Shown here: piece after piece, positions 60,491 through 64,000 of the stretch
Position numbering within the stretch: the first letter of the stretch is position 1
How the letters are laid out: each line of letters starts with the position of its first letter
NCBI RefSeq assembly: GCF_014805625.2
Contig: NW_023998415.1
Location: 30,322,243-30,386,242, forward strand
Reading direction: 5' to 3'
From: Glossina fuscipes
Taxonomy: Eukaryota; Arthropoda; Insecta; Diptera; Glossinidae
DNA length: 64,000 nucleotides
Position numbers and translations under genes: made by a program
The notes under the pieces: generated by a model
Seen by the model: the letters and a program-made list of their open reading frames with translations, nothing else
Told to the model about the DNA's origin: nothing
Database searches by the model: none

Positions 60491-61304
60491 ACGTTGAAAT
60501 GATTCCTCTACTACACACTAAAGAATTCGACTTGAAGGGATTTTTTGTTAACATAGAAACGACACGACATCTCAACGGAATATGAAAGCGTCCAACAACT
60601 TATTGTTCCATCTGCGATTAATATATATTAACAATATATATAAAAAAGACAAATTTTAAGCACTCATTACAACTGTGGTTTAACCTTTTTGCTGTCTCGT
60701 GAAATGTTTGTATAATGCATTGCTGTTCTTAATCCATAAACAAGTGGATCGATCGACAGAGAGATGAACTTTCTTAGTATGATACAGAATTGATAAGCAT
60801 GCACGTTCATGTTTAAGCATCTTCAAGGCATACTTCTACGGCATATGCTAACTAAATAACAAAAGTTTATATTATTTCCGGGGATAACTTAAAAAACTAA
60901 AAAAAAAAAAAATAAAAAAAATGCTTTCAGACTGATTTTGAGCCAAAGAAGGAAATTTTAGTTTTTGTAAAACGAAAAGTTTCGCAATAAAACCAGTTTT
61001 GTTCAATTATTTTGTCAATTAACAAAAAACGGACTCACCTTCAATTGGCGCCATAAACAGCATCTTTTATTCAAAAATAAAATAAAAATAAAATGCGGGA
61101 TACAGAAAAGGGGATTTTACAAGTCTAGTTTTAATAATAAAAAATATATATATAATTTAATTAATATAAGCGGATAATAATTAAAAACAAAAGTTTTTAA
61201 ATTTAAATGTAATTCAAATAAATCAAATAAAAACACACTATAATGAGCCACGGCCATTCGCTAAATACCCTACACAAACTCTAGCTATGCCAATAATGAT
61301 CGAA

Positions 61305-61460
61305 ATTATTGTTAATAGTGCCCGTCCTGGGGTCAAAAGACGACAGTGTACCAAATTTCATAAAAATTATACAAGAGATCGCAACGGACCGACGGACAGA
61401 CAAGCTTAGAATCACTTTCTGAATCGATCAACATAATAAAAAAAAGGTGGGCCCGACTGA
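61305..61460 (-). repeat. Dispersed repeat R2, core fragment (clear copy)
   Basis: gtgtaccaaatttcataaaa, then 'ggaccgacggacagacaag', 'ttagaatcactttctgaatc' and 'gatcaacataataaaaaaaa': the most regular example of the reversed R2 core. Confidence 0.7.
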
Positions 61461-63209
61461 ATATTTTAATATTCACTCACTGTCTTGTGGTGACTGGCTT
61501 CGCACGTCGTATCGTAAATATTATTTATGTACAGTGCGGTTTCCGCAGTTTTTAGGCAATTAATCTGCATCCCGTTAATGCTTGTGCAAAATGCAATCGA
61601 TCTTTATACGTTTCGCTTGATTTACATGACTTTTCTTGACATTTATTGTCGAATACTTAGTCTGAGCTTGATTACGAAGCTTTTTAAGATTTCATTAAAT
61701 TTATAAGCAAACTCAAAACTCTATACTAAAAGCCATAACATTTTAAAAATCTGAGCAGTTTATAATATTGCGTCCGAAAAATGAGGAGATTTCTTTTTTT
61801 TTTCTTTTTAAATCCAGACAATGCAAGTTTTTCAACCTACAGGTCTACGTACTGCAAACTTTCATTGTATCCAACTTAAGAATATGTTCTCTGAACTCTA
61901 CACATTAATGGAGTAATGGAAACAGTTTATCTCTACTTTTTCGTATGGAAAAAATATTAAATTCACTCCATGTTCCTAAGGGCCTACATGCGGATAGTGG
62001 ACAAGGTGTAGTAGCATTGTACGTAAAATTCCGTTGCAATTATGCATAAACATCTCCGCGTAGTTGATTGTTTAGTGTCAAGCTCTTGTCGAATCACCAC
62101 AACTGTAAAGTGTAAAATGCCGATGGGAAAACCATTGTAAGATGATATGTAAATAGCAGGTAAACTCGATAAAAAAACATGAGAAATATAATTATTTTTG
62201 CTTTCATTAGCACAACAATGTTAAATACTTTTCAGCTATTTTTGAAAGCGCAATGCATGCAATAACGAAAAATGCCGTCAGCTTTGCAACAATCGTTGAA
62301 CGAAGATTCCGCAAAGATTCAATTAGAAGCACAATTATGGCTACAAGAAATAAAATAATATCAATTTCAATCATTCCATGCATTCAGTTCGTATGCAATG
62401 GAAATTATGATTAAGCAGAGCGTAGCCTTATTACTTTTTTTAAAAGTTGTCAACAGATATGTCTTTGATTCATTTTCAGTTCTAACTTTAACTAAAGCGA
62501 TCGATTGTTGTGGCATTTGTACATCTGTGCATATCTGCAGGATTCCTGCTTAAATGATGAATGATTATCAAATTAGTGAAGTTATAAAAGAAACAATCTA
62601 AACGGTACCGGCTTTCACATTCAACCTACACAAGAAGGTAAACATATCCGGCCACAGGCGTCGTTGTGACGCCACAACGTCTCAGCGTCTATCCTTGGCC
62701 TAAGTTCGTTTGCCGTGTGCGCCCGCTAGACACAAAAAAAACTTAATATATGTCCCCGTTCGAATACCAAGTTTAGTTTCTTGATCGCCTTTCGCAGATG
62801 GCAAAGGTATCAATGAAAAAAAAAAAAAAAACAAAACGCAATAATACCAAATATTCTTTGATCAATAAGTGAATAATAATATCAAATGACTTTTAATAAA
62901 ATATAAAAGCAAAAAGTTCATCAAATATTTAATACAAACAAAATAAATAAAAACGTTTTTCTTATGAATCATTTTCAAAATTTTCTAGAAAGCACTATAA
63001 ACAATAATGTTAGAAACGCTTACAATATCGCTTAACCAAATATGGAATTGTGTACGTGCGCGTATACATATGCATTCATATAAGTATCTGGTTTTTACAA
63101 GCAATTAACCGAAAAAGAAAACAAAAACAAAAAAAAAAAATACATAAAAATCCATATTTGTTATGTAGATTTTTTTCTTTTGTTTATCTTCATACCCATC
63201 ATCACCCAG
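61461..63209. other. Gene-free DNA, probably intron of the gene ending at 63361
   Basis: If the exon at 63210 is real, this is its upstream intron. The last 40 bases (from about 63170) form a strong pyrimidine tract. No other exon recognised. Confidence 0.35.
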
Positions 63210-63361
63210 GTTGTATTAGATTTGTCAAGCGCTTAGCTAATGCATGGAGAGATAGGCATCAGTTAATCAACAACTTATACGATTCGTTAACTAGAGGACC
63301 CACGTTCGCCTGTCTGCCACGATTTCAAAAACGTATTCAGAACGAAAAATATCTATCTTAA
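63210..63361 (+). CDS. Probable terminal coding exon of an unidentified gene
   Basis: The exon follows a long pyrimidine tract and acceptor CATCACCCAG (AG at 63208-63209). Two of the three frames close within a few codons; the third stays open for about 50 codons and ends at TAA 63359-63361. It enters after the first base of a codon. The product reads CIRFVKRLANAWRDRHQLIN and so on through GPTFACLPRFQKRIQNEKYLS: balanced composition, many charged residues, codons unlike the simple sequence around it. I do not recognise the protein. No upstream exon with matching phase was found in the window; the nearest clearly protein-like frame, at 51291, does not offer a fitting donor. A 3' UTR with AATAAA-type sequence near 63834 could follow. 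Confidence 0.5.
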
Positions 63362-63725
63362 ATTCTTTCACTTATTGTACGTCGGGTAGGAGATTCAAAA
63401 TGGATAGAATAGATAGAATAGATAAAAATTATAGAACTTACGAACTCTAGTCTTGTTATCAGCCAGTCTTATACGTATACGTATCTTTTCAGCAAATTTT
63501 GATTCTTCTGCAACCACAGATATAGGATATAGACTAAACTAGAGGGAGAATAACGAAGAAATTCATACCGTTTAAATGTACATTTTGCATACATGCTTTA
63601 TTTTATACATACATTGCGTCTTTGCAAACATTTATTTGTTCTTAAGTTCATTAGCGATGACTTACAAGGATTCGTTGCAAGCCGACTATATTTAATATAA
63701 TAATATTGTTTTGGTGTTTTCTCTA

Positions 63726-63858
63726 ACACACACACACACACGCACACACGGAAACCACACAATCAAAGCAAAAGCAAATTTAAAGCGAAACTAAATCAAG
63801 GAAACGAAAACACACCCACATATATAAAAAAAAAATAAATAAATAAATAAATAAATAA
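63726..63858. repeat. (CA)n and (AAAT)n microsatellites
   Basis: CA repeats at 63726-63749 and about six AAAT units at 63834-63858. The second also supplies several AATAAA hexamers, possibly used by the exon at 63210. Confidence 0.9.
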
Positions 63859-64000
63859 AAAAAAGAAAAAATAAGATGTAATCTCTTGTAGTACAAGTGC
63901 AATGATGAACCAATAATTTTTATTGGCGAAATTAATGCTTAATACCTGTCTTTGGTTATAAATTCATATTTCATTGCGTTGCTTTCGTTCGCATTAACGC

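Overview
The window reads as nuclear DNA of a higher fly (Diptera: Brachycera, probably calyptrate). It is strongly AT-rich, full of A/T homopolymers and TA/TAA microsatellites. Its genes have short introns with standard splice signals, and it carries many degraded dispersed repeats whose core (a 'tccgtctgtccgtctgc' block and a 'gaaaatgggccaaatcggt' block) resembles the Drosophila DINE-1/INE-1 family. The species cannot be fixed from sequence alone.

Genes sit mainly in the first 14 kb. At the left edge (+ strand) is the 3' part of a receptor-type guanylate cyclase: end of the kinase-homology domain, coiled-coil linker, complete cyclase domain and a low-complexity tail, in two exons (702-2133 and 2188-2392). 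A complete tRNA-Ser(AGA) gene (551-632) lies in the intron just upstream, only 69 bp before the splice acceptor. On the - strand, 13984 down to 10735, is a complete DUSP15/22-type dual-specificity phosphatase. It has a tiny first coding exon with an N-myristoylation signal, two phosphatase-domain exons, and at least two alternative C-termini: a read-through K/E-rich tail ending at 11830, or a spliced Ser/Pro/poly-Gln tail through two more exons ending at 10735. The spliced exons sum to 458 whole codons including the stop.

From about 14 kb to 63 kb I find no confident protein-coding exon. This is a large intergenic or intronic expanse made of AT-rich DNA and transposon debris: a tRNA-derived SINE-like family (four copies), DINE-1-like elements (one near full length at 46230-46985), a second long dispersed repeat called here R2, mariner relics, a Ty1/copia relic, a jockey-like reverse-transcriptase scrap and two related solo LTRs. 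At the right edge (63210-63361, +) there is a probable terminal exon of a gene I cannot identify; its upstream exons are not obvious in the window.

There is no operon-like organisation. The cyclase and the phosphatase are convergent neighbours with their 3' ends about 8 kb apart. What most deserves follow-up is the tRNA lodged against a splice acceptor, the alternative tails of the phosphatase, and the SINE-like family, because tRNA-derived SINEs are unusual in brachyceran flies. All assignments come from reading the sequence; no database search was run.
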